Shown here: positions 46,642 through 55,151 of the stretch, one piece after another
Layout of the letters: every line of letters begins with the position of its first letter
Position numbering within the stretch: position 1 is the first letter of the stretch
From: Tissierella sp. MB52-C2
GTDB taxonomy: Bacteria > Bacillota > Clostridia > Tissierellales > Tissierellaceae
Reading direction: 5' to 3'
Assembly: GCF_030931715.1 (NCBI RefSeq)
Contig: NZ_CP133261.1
Span: 806,001 to 870,000, forward strand
DNA length: 64,000 nt
Notes under the pieces: model-generated
What the model was told of the DNA's origin: nothing
Databases searched by the model: none
Seen by the model: the letters and a program-made list of their open reading frames with translations, nothing else
Program-made: the position numbers and the translations under genes

Positions 46642-47476
46642 AGTTTTAGTATTACAAAGTGACTTTGGGCTAGTTGATGGAGCTGTAGCTGCAATGATAG
46701 GAGTAGCCCATGATGTAGATATGGATCTTAAAATATATAGTTTGACCCATGATATAACTCCATATAATATATGGGAAGCATCCTATAGATTATTTCAATC
46801 GATAAAATTTTGGCCAAAGAATACAGTTTTTGTTTCAGTAATAGATCCTGGAGTTGGATCTTCAAGAAAGTCTGTAGTAGCTAAAACTAAAGATGGACAT
46901 TTTATAGTTACTCCTGACAATGGAACATTAACTCACTTAAAAAAATATATAGGTATAGAAGCAGTACGAGAAATAGATGAGAAAAATCATAGAAGGAAAG
47001 AATCAGAACTTTCCCATACTTTCCATGGGAGAGATATATTTGCTTATACTGGTGCTAAATTAGCTTCTGGAAAGATTGCTTTTGAAGAAGTAGGGGAAGA
47101 ACTTTCTGTAGATGAAATAACAGAATTAGAAGTAGGGGAAATTATTAAGACTGAAAATAGTATAAAGGGAAATATAGATATATTAGATGTACGTTTTGGT
47201 AGCTTGTGGACCAATATTACTAGAGAAGACTTTTTATCCATAGGACTTGAATATGGAGATAGAGTAGAAGTAGTTATAAAGAATGGCTCTACTTTAGTTT
47301 ATAATAATAGAATAACCTTTGGAAAGTCTTTCGCAGATGTATATGTAAGTGAACAGATAATATATGTAAACTCATTGCTTAGAATGGCAGTAGCCATAAA
47401 TCAAGGAAACTTTGCCAAGGCCTATAGTATAGGTACTGGAATTCATTGGACAATAGAATTTAAAAAAACAAGTTAA
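46634..47476 (+). CDS. SAM hydroxide adenosyltransferase family protein, copy 2
   Basis: The 280-residue paralogue of the 44984 gene keeps the Asp71-Arg78-His131 set (VIDPGVGSSR; FHGRDIF) and TPDNGTLTHL, while flanking residues differ (LQSDFGLVDGAV versus FQTDFTYKEGAV). The two have diverged well beyond a recent duplication. ATG 46634 follows AGGAGTG by 6 bases. Confidence 0.88.
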   Translation: MNKVLVLQSDFGLVDGAVAAMIGVAHDVDMDLKIYSLTHDITPYNIWEASYRLFQSIKFWPKNTVFVSVIDPGVGSSRKSVVAKTKDGHFIVTPDNGTLTHLKKYIGIEAVREIDEKNHRRKESELSHTFHGRDIFAYTGAKLASGKIAFEEVGEELSVDEITELEVGEIIKTENSIKGNIDILDVRFGSLWTNITREDFLSIGLEYGDRVEVVIKNGSTLVYNNRITFGKSFADVYVSEQIIYVNSLLRMAVAINQGNFAKAYSIGTGIHWTIEFKKTS

Positions 47477-47519
47477 TATAAAATAAATAAGAGCCTTAAG
47501 GCTCTTATTTATTTTATAT
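47476..47519. terminator. Bidirectional terminator between convergent operons
   Basis: A long perfect palindrome centred at 47497-47498 (core AAGAGCCTTAAGGCTCTT, with A/T arms on both sides) ends the ECF operon on the + strand and psuG on the - strand. Confidence 0.9.
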
Positions 47520-48432
47520 TACATAACTCAGATGCAATTTGTGCTGCTAATTTTACATTATTATATACTAGTTGGATATTTGCTTCAAGGCTTTTTCCTT
47601 CTGTAATCTTTTGAATTTTATCAAGTAAATAAGGAGTAGATTCTTTCCCTTTAATACCTAATTTATCAGCCTCTACAACGGCATCTTCTATAGCCTTTGA
47701 TATATAATCACTATCCATTGCATATTCTACAGGAATAGGGTTTGCAATAACCATGGAACCCTTCATGTTTAAATCTTCTTTTGCCTTTAAAGCCTTAGCT
47801 ATTTCTAAAGGATTGTCCATTCTATAATTTACTTTAAATCCACTTTCCCTAGTATAGAAAGCAGGAAGTTCTTCAGTTTGATAGCCAATAACAGGAACAC
47901 CTTTAGTCTCTAAATACTCAAGAGTTAATCCAAGATCTAAAATAGATTTTGCACCAGCACATACAACAGCTACATTAGTATTAGATAATTCTTCTAAGTC
48001 AGCGGAAATGTCCATTGTTGTCTCTGCACCTCTATGAACTCCACCTATACCACCAGTACCAAATACTTTTATTCCAGCAAGGGAAGCTATTATCATAGTA
48101 GCAGCTACAGTTGTAGCACCATCTTCTTCTTTTGAGACAAGAATAGGTATATCTCTTCTGCTTGCTTTAGTTACATTAAGTCCTTTTTTACCAAGATAAT
48201 CTATTTCCTCAGGCGTAATTCCTACGGTAAGCTTTCCACCAATAATAGCAATAGTTGCAGGAATAGCACCATTATCTCTAACTATTTTTTCAACATTTAA
48301 AGCAGTTTCCATATTTTGAGGATAAGGCATACCGTGGGATATAATTGTGGATTCCAATGCTACTACAGGTCTATTTTCTTCAATTGCCTTTTGTACTTCA
48401 GGATTTATTACTAAAACATCTTTTAAATTCAT
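47509..48432 (-). CDS. psuG: Pseudouridine-5'-phosphate glycosidase
   Basis: PsuG cleaves pseudouridine 5'-phosphate to uracil and ribose 5-phosphate. The 307-residue protein has VVALESTIISHGMPYPQN with catalytic Glu27, TKASRRDI with Lys89, TTVAATMIIASLAGI, FGTGGIGGVHRGAETTMDIS (in blocks) and NPIPVEYAMD. GGAGGT precedes the ATG. It follows psuK by four bases. Confidence 0.95.
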   Translation of the reverse strand: MNLKDVLVINPEVQKAIEENRPVVALESTIISHGMPYPQNMETALNVEKIVRDNGAIPATIAIIGGKLTVGITPEEIDYLGKKGLNVTKASRRDIPILVSKEEDGATTVAATMIIASLAGIKVFGTGGIGGVHRGAETTMDISADLEELSNTNVAVVCAGAKSILDLGLTLEYLETKGVPVIGYQTEELPAFYTRESGFKVNYRMDNPLEIAKALKAKEDLNMKGSMVIANPIPVEYAMDSDYISKAIEDAVVEADKLGIKGKESTPYLLDKIQKITEGKSLEANIQLVYNNVKLAAQIASELCNIK

Positions 48433-48436
48433 ATGA

Positions 48437-49363
48437 TTACCTCCAATTGTTTTCCATTAAATTTATAATTTGTTCTTCGGATATATTTTTAGCCACCGTT
48501 GAACTAGAATTGATACAAATATAAGAAGCTGATAAACCAGCTTTAGCTGACTTTTCTAAATCAAAGCCTTTTAGATATGCCCAAATTACAGCGGCTATAT
48601 AACTATCTCCTGCACCAGTGGTATTTATAACTTTAGTTTCTATAGGTAAGATATTTCCTCTATGATTTCCATCGGTGAAATATACTCCTTTAGCCCCTAA
48701 AGAAACAAACAGCCTTTCTACACCTTTTTCAAGAATAATATCAGTTGCCTTTTCTAAATCTTCTATAGTATTAATTTTCATATTGGAAAGGATTTCAGCT
48801 TCAATAATATTCGGCTTTAAGGTATAAATGTTGTGAATTGAGTCCTTAATCTTTTCAGTCTTCTTAGTAGAGACTGTATCAAGAAATATAGGAACATTGC
48901 AATTATCCATTAAGTACTTAAGAGAATCTTCAGGTATATTAGTATCTACTACACATACTTTACCATTATTAATTACTCCAAGCTTTTCTTTAAGATAGCC
49001 AGGAGTGATATATTTATAGATTTCCATATCGGAAATAGCTACTTTCATTTCTCCAGATTCATCATTGATACAAAGATAGGTAGATGTTCGCTCATTAGTC
49101 ATAATAAGAGAATGTTCTAAGCTAATATTAAGTTCTTCACAATTATTAGTTATTTCTCTAGAATAGCCATCATCACCCAATACAGTAATAAACTTTACAT
49201 TTACATTCAATCTACTAAGATTTTCGGCAATATTTCTACCTACACCACCTAAAGATAAAATAGTTTGACCTGGATTAGAATCATTGATATTTAAGTCGTA
49301 ATGAGGCGTACCTGTAATATCAATATTAGCACCACCAATAACAGTTACATACTGTTTTTCCAT
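48437..49363 (-). CDS. psuK: PfkB-family pseudouridine kinase
   Basis: The 308-residue ribokinase-fold enzyme has VIGGANIDITG, the sugar site SLGGVGRNIAENLSRL and the catalytic TTGAGDSYIAAVIWAYLKG. Pairing with psuG identifies it as the kinase making pseudouridine 5'-phosphate. AGGTGAA precedes the ATG. It is divergent from the ABC importer, with a 259-base shared control region. Confidence 0.9.
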   Translation of the reverse strand: MEKQYVTVIGGANIDITGTPHYDLNINDSNPGQTILSLGGVGRNIAENLSRLNVNVKFITVLGDDGYSREITNNCEELNISLEHSLIMTNERTSTYLCINDESGEMKVAISDMEIYKYITPGYLKEKLGVINNGKVCVVDTNIPEDSLKYLMDNCNVPIFLDTVSTKKTEKIKDSIHNIYTLKPNIIEAEILSNMKINTIEDLEKATDIILEKGVERLFVSLGAKGVYFTDGNHRGNILPIETKVINTTGAGDSYIAAVIWAYLKGFDLEKSAKAGLSASYICINSSSTVAKNISEEQIINLMENNWR

Positions 49364-49399
49364 TTATTCACCTACTTTAAATATACTTACTCTCTATAT

Positions 49400-49565
49400 A
49401 TTATATCCTATATCATAAATTATCAATGATTAATAAATGGTTTTATATTATTTTGATTTTTAAGTACTCAGATAATTAGATTAATCTATAGTAAACCATG
49501 TAAATATAGAAATATTAAATTTAACTTATGTATCCAAAAGTGTTATCCTATAATCTGGTAGATTA
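49400..49565. promoter_or_regulatory. Divergent control region with AGATTA inverted repeats
   Basis: Two short inverted repeats, TAGATTAATCTA (49477-49488) and TAATCT-GGT-AGATTA (49551-49565), lie between psuK and the importer genes. The second overlaps a TATAAT at 49549-49554. On the other strand TTGATA (49421-49426) and TATAAT (49400-49405) may serve psuK, though the 15-base spacer is short. They could be operators for a shared regulator. Confidence 0.4.
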
Positions 49566-49622
49566 ACCATAGTCTATGAGAAGCAAACGCTAGGATTTAA
49601 ATATAGAAATTTGAGGGGTTAT

Positions 49623-50687
49623 ATGAAAATTACATTAGAAAATATATGTAAAGCATTTGGATCAGTTAAGGCAGTAAATAATTTGAATTTAGAAATAGAT
49701 GATGGCGATTTAATATCCATATTAGGCCCCAGCGGATGTGGAAAAAGTACTACATTATCTTTAATTGCAGGACTTTTAAAACCTGATAATGGAGATATAT
49801 ATTTTGGAGATAAAAAAGTTACAAATATAGAGCCAGAAGATAGAGGGATAGGTATGGTATTTCAAAACTATGCACTATATCCTCATATGTCTGTGTTAAA
49901 AAATATTATGTTTCCCTTGAAGATGAAAAAAATGAACAGAAAAGAAGCTAATAGATTAGCTACCCAAATGGCTGAACTTACAAAAATAGAAGATTTGTTA
50001 CATAGAAAGCCTTCTGAACTTTCAGGTGGCCAGCAGCAAAGAGTTGCAATTGCTAGAGCCCTAGTAAAAAAACCTGAAATCTTGTTATTAGATGAACCTT
50101 TATCTAATTTAGATGCAAGACTTCGGATTGAAATGAGAGAAGAAATCAGACGAATTCAGCAGGAAGTAAAGATTACTACTATTTTTGTTACTCACGATCA
50201 AGAGGAAGCAATGAGTATTTCAGATAAAATTTTATTGATGAAAGATGGATTATATCAACAATATACTACACCAAAAGAGATGTACTCTAATCCCTCCAAT
50301 AAATTTGTAGCTAGATTTTTAGGAAATCCACCTATTAATTTCATAGAAGCTGAGATAATGGATAATAAAGAGGATATTAAATTACATAATAGTAATATTA
50401 TATTAAATCTATCTAGACATTTAAAAGACAGAGAAATAAGGGAACGTGAAATAACTTTAGGAATTAGACCAGAAGATCTTATTATAACTAATAAGGATGA
50501 AGCCTTATTTTCTGTAGAAGTAACAGGTATACAGATTATGGGGAAGGAAATCTATATTATTGCCAATATAGATGAAGGGATAAAGATTACCTTAGTTGTT
50601 TCATGGGACTTTAACATAGATTTAGGGGACAGGCTATATTTAGATGTTAAAAACATCCATATATTTCACAGGGGGGATGTTTGTTGA
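49623..50687 (+). CDS. Ugp/Msm-type ABC importer ATPase
   Basis: The 354-residue ATPase has Walker A (GPSGCGKST), signature LSGGQQQRV, Walker B (LLLDEPLSNLD), the switch His (VTHDQEEA) and a C-terminal regulatory TOBE/OB domain (~235-350). This is the carbohydrate-uptake type-I pattern. ATG 49623 follows GAGGGG. First gene of the importer. Confidence 0.92.
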   Translation: MKITLENICKAFGSVKAVNNLNLEIDDGDLISILGPSGCGKSTTLSLIAGLLKPDNGDIYFGDKKVTNIEPEDRGIGMVFQNYALYPHMSVLKNIMFPLKMKKMNRKEANRLATQMAELTKIEDLLHRKPSELSGGQQQRVAIARALVKKPEILLLDEPLSNLDARLRIEMREEIRRIQQEVKITTIFVTHDQEEAMSISDKILLMKDGLYQQYTTPKEMYSNPSNKFVARFLGNPPINFIEAEIMDNKEDIKLHNSNIILNLSRHLKDREIREREITLGIRPEDLIITNKDEALFSVEVTGIQIMGKEIYIIANIDEGIKITLVVSWDFNIDLGDRLYLDVKNIHIFHRGDVC

Positions 50688-51580
50688 GAGTAATAGACAA
50701 ATTAAGAAAATCAAACACCTTTAAGGGATTATTATATATTCTTCCTGCAACATTGATATTGGTCGCATTTAAGATTTATCCCATAATTAAATCCTTTACC
50801 ATGTCTTTTTATACTGATTTTGATTATTTAAGTGGTGAAGTATATAAAAGAGGTTTTGATAATTTTCAGTATGTATTAAGTGATCCGGATTTTTATTTGG
50901 CTCTAAAAAATACATTCTATTTTGTATTGGGAGCTGTACCTTTATCAATAATAGTATCTTTAGGTTTTGCACTGTTATTAAATTCCAATATTAAACTGAA
51001 TAGTTTTTTTAGGTCTATATATTTTCTACCTTTTGTTACTTCAACAGCAGCTTTAGCTATTATATGGAGATGGATTTTCAATGGTGATTATGGACTGGCT
51101 AATTATTTAGTTATGTCTTTAGGTGGGAAAAAGATAAAGTGGCTAACAGATCCTAATCTAACAATCCCAATACTAGTTCTCTTTAACGTATGGAAGGGAA
51201 TGGGATATAAGATAATCATCTTCTTAGCAGGATTACAAAATATTGATAAAAAATACCACTTATCTGCCAAAATAGACGGTGCAAATAAATGGAATATATT
51301 TACTAACATTACTTTGCCATTACTAAGTCCTACCTTATTTTTTGTATCTATTACTTCTGTAATAGGTGCTTTTAAAATATTTGATGAAGTTTTTGTATTA
51401 TACAATACAAGTACAGGACCATTGAAAAGTGGATTAACCATTGTTTATTATATATTTAATAAATTCTATAGACATTGGCAGTTTTCCATTTCTTCAGCAG
51501 CTGCATTTGTATTATTTATCATAATACTTATATTTACTTTAATTCAGCTGAAAATTGGAAAAACCAAGTCTAATTACTAA
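50681..51580 (+). CDS. ABC importer permease, MalF/UgpA type
   Basis: The 299-residue protein has six helices and the EAA-like loop AAKIDGANKWNIFTNITLPLL, spoken in two blocks (YHLSAKIDGA, NIFTNITLPL). TTG 50681 or TTG 50684 is the start, after GGGGGG. It overlaps the ATPase gene by a few bases. Confidence 0.9.
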   Translation: MLRVIDKLRKSNTFKGLLYILPATLILVAFKIYPIIKSFTMSFYTDFDYLSGEVYKRGFDNFQYVLSDPDFYLALKNTFYFVLGAVPLSIIVSLGFALLLNSNIKLNSFFRSIYFLPFVTSTAALAIIWRWIFNGDYGLANYLVMSLGGKKIKWLTDPNLTIPILVLFNVWKGMGYKIIIFLAGLQNIDKKYHLSAKIDGANKWNIFTNITLPLLSPTLFFVSITSVIGAFKIFDEVFVLYNTSTGPLKSGLTIVYYIFNKFYRHWQFSISSAAAFVLFIIILIFTLIQLKIGKTKSNY

Positions 51581-51594
51581 TAAGGATGATATTA

Positions 51595-52416
51595 ATGAAA
51601 AGAACATTACAGAAAACTTTAATATATATGATACTTACAGTAGGTGCACTTTTTATACTAGTACCTTTTATATGGATGATATCCACATCTTTAAAGCCCT
51701 CTAATGAGGTGCTTATAATGCCACCAAAGTTTATCCCTTCTAAATTAATGTGGGAGAATTACAAGATAGCCTTGGAAGCAGCTCCTTTTAAAACATATTT
51801 TAAAAATAGCATAATAGTTACAGTTTCTGTTACATTAGGAGAAATAATCACTACTATATTGGCAGCATTTGCTTTTTCTAGGGTGAATTTTAAGGGAAGA
51901 GATATTATATTTACTATTCTCATAGCAACTATGATGGTACCAGGAGAAGTACTTACTATACCTAATTTTGTAACATTGAGTAAATTAGGGTGGATAGATA
52001 CATATAAGGCGTTGATAATTCCTTGGTGTGCCAGTATATATTCTATATATCTTCTTAAACAGCATTTTATGAGTATACCAGATGAATTATATAATGCTGC
52101 AAAAATTGATGGGTGCAGTGATTTTAAATTTCTATGGACCATAATGGTACCTTTAGCCAAACCTACAATAGTTACCTTGATTATATTGAAAGTAATAAGT
52201 AGTTGGAACTCATTTTTCTGGCCTCTTATAGTAACTAATTCTAAGGAAATGAGGACATTACCTTTAGCTTTATCTGCATTTACCAATGAATTTGGAACAG
52301 ATTACAATGTTTTAATGGCTGCAACAAATATTATAGTATTGCCTGTGATTATATTTTATACTATACTTCAAAAACATATTATATCGGGAGTATCCAAGGC
52401 GGGAATAAAAGGTTAG
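51595..52416 (+). CDS. ABC importer permease, MalG/UgpE type
   Basis: The 273-residue protein has six helices and the EAA loop AAKIDGCSDFKFLWTIMVPLAKP in two blocks. AAGGATGAT lies 9 bases before ATG 51595. Partner of the MalF-type permease. Confidence 0.9.
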   Translation: MKRTLQKTLIYMILTVGALFILVPFIWMISTSLKPSNEVLIMPPKFIPSKLMWENYKIALEAAPFKTYFKNSIIVTVSVTLGEIITTILAAFAFSRVNFKGRDIIFTILIATMMVPGEVLTIPNFVTLSKLGWIDTYKALIIPWCASIYSIYLLKQHFMSIPDELYNAAKIDGCSDFKFLWTIMVPLAKPTIVTLIILKVISSWNSFFWPLIVTNSKEMRTLPLALSAFTNEFGTDYNVLMAATNIIVLPVIIFYTILQKHIISGVSKAGIKG

Positions 52417-52467
52417 CTTAAACACTGTACAAGTGATTAAATAAAATTAAAAATAGGAGGATTTTAA

Positions 52468-53823
52468 ATGAAGAAACAATTATTAGCATTATTTTTAGTA
52501 TTGGTTTTATCTATATCATTAGTTGGGTGTAAATCAAAACCTGTAGACAATAATGAAATAGTTGATGAGGTAGGTGAAGTTAAAGAAGATGAAATTTTAA
52601 CAGAGATTACTGAATCAACAGAAGTAGTATTTTGGCATGCAATGAGTGGCTCAAACGAAGAGGCTTTAGTTAATTTAGCAGATAAATTTATGGATGAAAA
52701 TCCAAATATAAAGATAAATCTTCAATTTCAAGGAAATTATAGAGAATTATTTGAGAAACTAATGGCTGCTGCTAAAGCAAATCAATTGCCTACTATGACT
52801 CAAATATATTCCAATAGATTATCTTGGTATGTTGAAAAAGGATTAGTTGAAAATCTAAACCCTTATATGGAAAATGAGAAAGTTGGATTAAGTAAAGAAG
52901 AATTAGCTGATTATCCAGCATTATTTTTAGATGATGGAATATGGAATGGCAATCAGTATGCTATGCCATTTAATAAGAGTCAAATGGTTTTATACTATAA
53001 TGTAGATATGTTTGAAGAAGCAGGAGTAGAAGTACCAAAGACATGGGAAGAATGGAAAGTTGCAGCAGAGAAATTGACAAAAGATACTGATGGAGATGGA
53101 GAGCCAGATATATATGGTTTAGTATTTGCAAATAATATTTCCACAGATATAGCTCCATGGTTAAAACAAGCAGGTGGTATGACTATGAGTGAAGAAACAA
53201 ATGAATTATATTTTGATACTCCAGAGACAGAAGAAGCTATAGAGTTCTTAAATGGATTAATTCAATCAAAGGTAGCACGTACAGCAGGAGAAGATAAATA
53301 TGCTAACGTTCCAGTATCACAAGGAAGGGCGGCAATGTGTGTAGCATCTACATCAGCTATATCAACCATAGAGAAAAGTACCTTAGAAGGAATAAATATA
53401 TTTGCAGCACCTCTTCCAGGACATAAGACAAATGACCAATTATACTATGGTACAAATGTAGCAGTATACAATACTGGGACGCCAGAGGAGAAATTAGGTG
53501 CTTGGTTATTTAGTAAGTTTTTATCAACACCAGAAAACACAGCTTATTTAGCACAAGAAACAGGATATTTACCAGCTAGATATTCTGCTAGAGAGATTCC
53601 CGAATATAAAGCATACTTAGAATCAGCTCCAATTAAAGCAGTAGGATTAGAAAGCTTTGATATTGGATTCCAAGGAACAAGAAATATAGGTGGAATAAAT
53701 GCATTAGATGTATTGGGAGAAGAGTTAGACCTAGTATTTGCTGGAGAAAAATCTGTACCTGATGCTTTAAAAGATGCTCAAGAAAGAGGAACTAGAGCTT
53801 TAGAAGAAGCAAGGAAAAACTAA
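52468..53823 (+). CDS. Extracellular solute-binding lipoprotein
   Basis: The 451-residue lipoprotein has a signal ending LVGCK (Cys ~21) and the family-1 solute-binding fold: EVVFWHAMSGSNEEAL, FQGNYRELFEKLM, PFNKSQMVLYYNVDMFEEAG and WEEWKVAAEKL. It resembles UgpB/MalE carriers for glycerol phosphate or sugars. With psuKG divergent and a TudS-like gene downstream, a nucleoside substrate is conceivable, but that is inference. Confidence 0.88.
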   Translation: MKKQLLALFLVLVLSISLVGCKSKPVDNNEIVDEVGEVKEDEILTEITESTEVVFWHAMSGSNEEALVNLADKFMDENPNIKINLQFQGNYRELFEKLMAAAKANQLPTMTQIYSNRLSWYVEKGLVENLNPYMENEKVGLSKEELADYPALFLDDGIWNGNQYAMPFNKSQMVLYYNVDMFEEAGVEVPKTWEEWKVAAEKLTKDTDGDGEPDIYGLVFANNISTDIAPWLKQAGGMTMSEETNELYFDTPETEEAIEFLNGLIQSKVARTAGEDKYANVPVSQGRAAMCVASTSAISTIEKSTLEGINIFAAPLPGHKTNDQLYYGTNVAVYNTGTPEEKLGAWLFSKFLSTPENTAYLAQETGYLPARYSAREIPEYKAYLESAPIKAVGLESFDIGFQGTRNIGGINALDVLGEELDLVFAGEKSVPDALKDAQERGTRALEEARKN

Positions 53824-53824
53824 T

Positions 53825-53891
53825 AAAAGCGACTTATTTAAACATACCCCTGTCAAGTAGACAAGGGTATGTTTAATTTAAGCCGCTTTTT
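53825..53891. terminator. Bidirectional terminator between the importer and the TudS-like gene
   Basis: A long hairpin: AAACATACCCCTGTC (53840-53854) pairs with GACAAGGGTATGTTT (53860-53874), extended by AAAAGCG/CGCTTTT at the base. T/A runs on both sides serve both directions. Confidence 0.85.
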
Positions 53892-54450
53892 ATAATGATT
53901 TTTTAATTTGATCTATTATTGACGCTAAGTTTTCTTTATGAAAATCTATCATAGGTATGTCTAGATCATTGTCTTTAAAAATTTGATTTATCTCTTCCAT
54001 AAATATTCCACTATCATCTATACCTGAAACAGTAGCGATAGTACCTTGAATATCAGGATTAGATCCTATTTCTCCACCCCAGTTGCCTGAACAAGTTCTA
54101 TAGATTCCACAAGTAGGACTTCCATATATGCCCATGAGAGAGATTATTTCAAAGCCATTAGATTGATACTCTAATATTTGATCTAAAATTGGCTCAAATA
54201 ATTCTCTGCAAATTTTTCTATAATGGGGATGATCGTATTGCTCCTTTACCTGCCCCCATCTTTTTAATCCATATCCCTTTAACTCAGGACAAGGAAGCTG
54301 AATAATGCCAATCTCACTATCTAAAAGGAATTTTAAAAAATCCATTGTATTTAATTCTGTTATTTTTTCATCTTTATCCCATTTTTTCACTTTAGAATAT
54401 TCATTTAATATACAGTGGGATAATATGATTACTTTTTTAGCTTTAGTCAT
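53890..54450 (-). CDS. TudS-related putative desulfidase
   Basis: The 186-residue protein resembles the TudS/DUF523-related desulfidases, which use a [4Fe-4S] cluster to remove sulfur from thiouracil-type compounds. Three candidate cluster Cys are Cys13 (SHCILNEYSK), Cys54 (QLPCPELKG) and Cys114 (YGSPTCGIYRT), with an additional Cys120. AGGAGTGATTAA precedes the ATG. Its nearness to psuKG hints at salvage of modified pyrimidines. I place it in the CD3072-type TudS-related group with moderate confidence. Confidence 0.75.
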   Translation of the reverse strand: MTKAKKVIILSHCILNEYSKVKKWDKDEKITELNTMDFLKFLLDSEIGIIQLPCPELKGYGLKRWGQVKEQYDHPHYRKICRELFEPILDQILEYQSNGFEIISLMGIYGSPTCGIYRTCSGNWGGEIGSNPDIQGTIATVSGIDDSGIFMEEINQIFKDNDLDIPMIDFHKENLASIIDQIKKSL

Positions 54451-54565
54451 TTAATCACTCCTATTTACTTTATCAGGCAACTAGACCAAGCTTCATTATA
54501 TGTTTTGCTAAGAAATTAGTCAAATTGAAAAATTTTATAGATAGACAGGGACTTATTACTACAAT

Positions 54566-54633
54566 TTGACAATAAAATTGATTGAAAAATTATATTATAT
54601 ATTTGAGCAGTATTATATAATAATTTACTTACT
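54566..54633 (+). promoter_or_regulatory. Putative hxlR promoter and shared motif
   Basis: TTGACA (54566-54571) and TTATAT (54590-54595, 18-base spacer) are a possible promoter. AATTTACTTACT (54622-54633), read on the other strand as AGTAAGTAAATT, resembles AGTAAGTTAATAAT at 56830-56843 before pirin, so it may be an HxlR site. Confidence 0.4.
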
Positions 54634-54677
54634 ATTTTCAACTAAAAATGGTACAATATAAGTAGGTGGTGAGTTAA

Positions 54678-54986
54678 ATGACAAAATATCATTTATGTCC
54701 AAAGTTTGAAGATGCTTTTGAACTATTAGGAAAAAGATGGACTGGATTAATTATAAGAACATTGTTAAATGGACAAAAACGTTTTACAGATATATCGGCA
54801 TCCATACCAAATATGAGTGCAAGAATGCTTACAGAAAGATTTAAAGAACTAGAGCAAGAAGGAATAGTAATACGAAAAGTTTATCCAGAAACTCCCGTAA
54901 GAATCGAATATGAACTTACGGAAAAGGGAAAAGCCCTGGAAACTGTTATGGATGAAATACAAAATTGGGCTGAAAAGTGGAGCTAA
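54678..54986 (+). CDS. HxlR-family transcriptional regulator
   Basis: The 102-residue winged-helix protein has LCPKFEDAFELLGKRWTGLII, RFTDISASIPNMSARMLTERF in two blocks, ELEQEGIVIRKVYPETPVRIEYELTEKG in two, the HxlR pattern. The conserved N-terminal Cys8 could sense redox or electrophiles. GGTGGTGAG precedes the ATG. Pirin and nitroreductase genes downstream are likely targets. Confidence 0.88.
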   Translation: MTKYHLCPKFEDAFELLGKRWTGLIIRTLLNGQKRFTDISASIPNMSARMLTERFKELEQEGIVIRKVYPETPVRIEYELTEKGKALETVMDEIQNWAEKWS

Positions 54987-55151
54987 TAGTTAAATAAGTT
55001 TAAAAATCCTCTAATTTAATTGAGGCCACTGAAAAAGTACTAGTAAAATAGAATTAAAGGCATAACAAATACAATAATAGTTGTAGGAGTTATGCTTTTT
55101 TTGTTGTAGAATATATATATAAATACATTCTAATTGATGAAGGTGATTCTA

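Noticed and set aside
51759-52286. 175-codon frame on the minus strand
   Set aside because: It is the complement of the MalG-type permease gene and has no ribosome site or motif.
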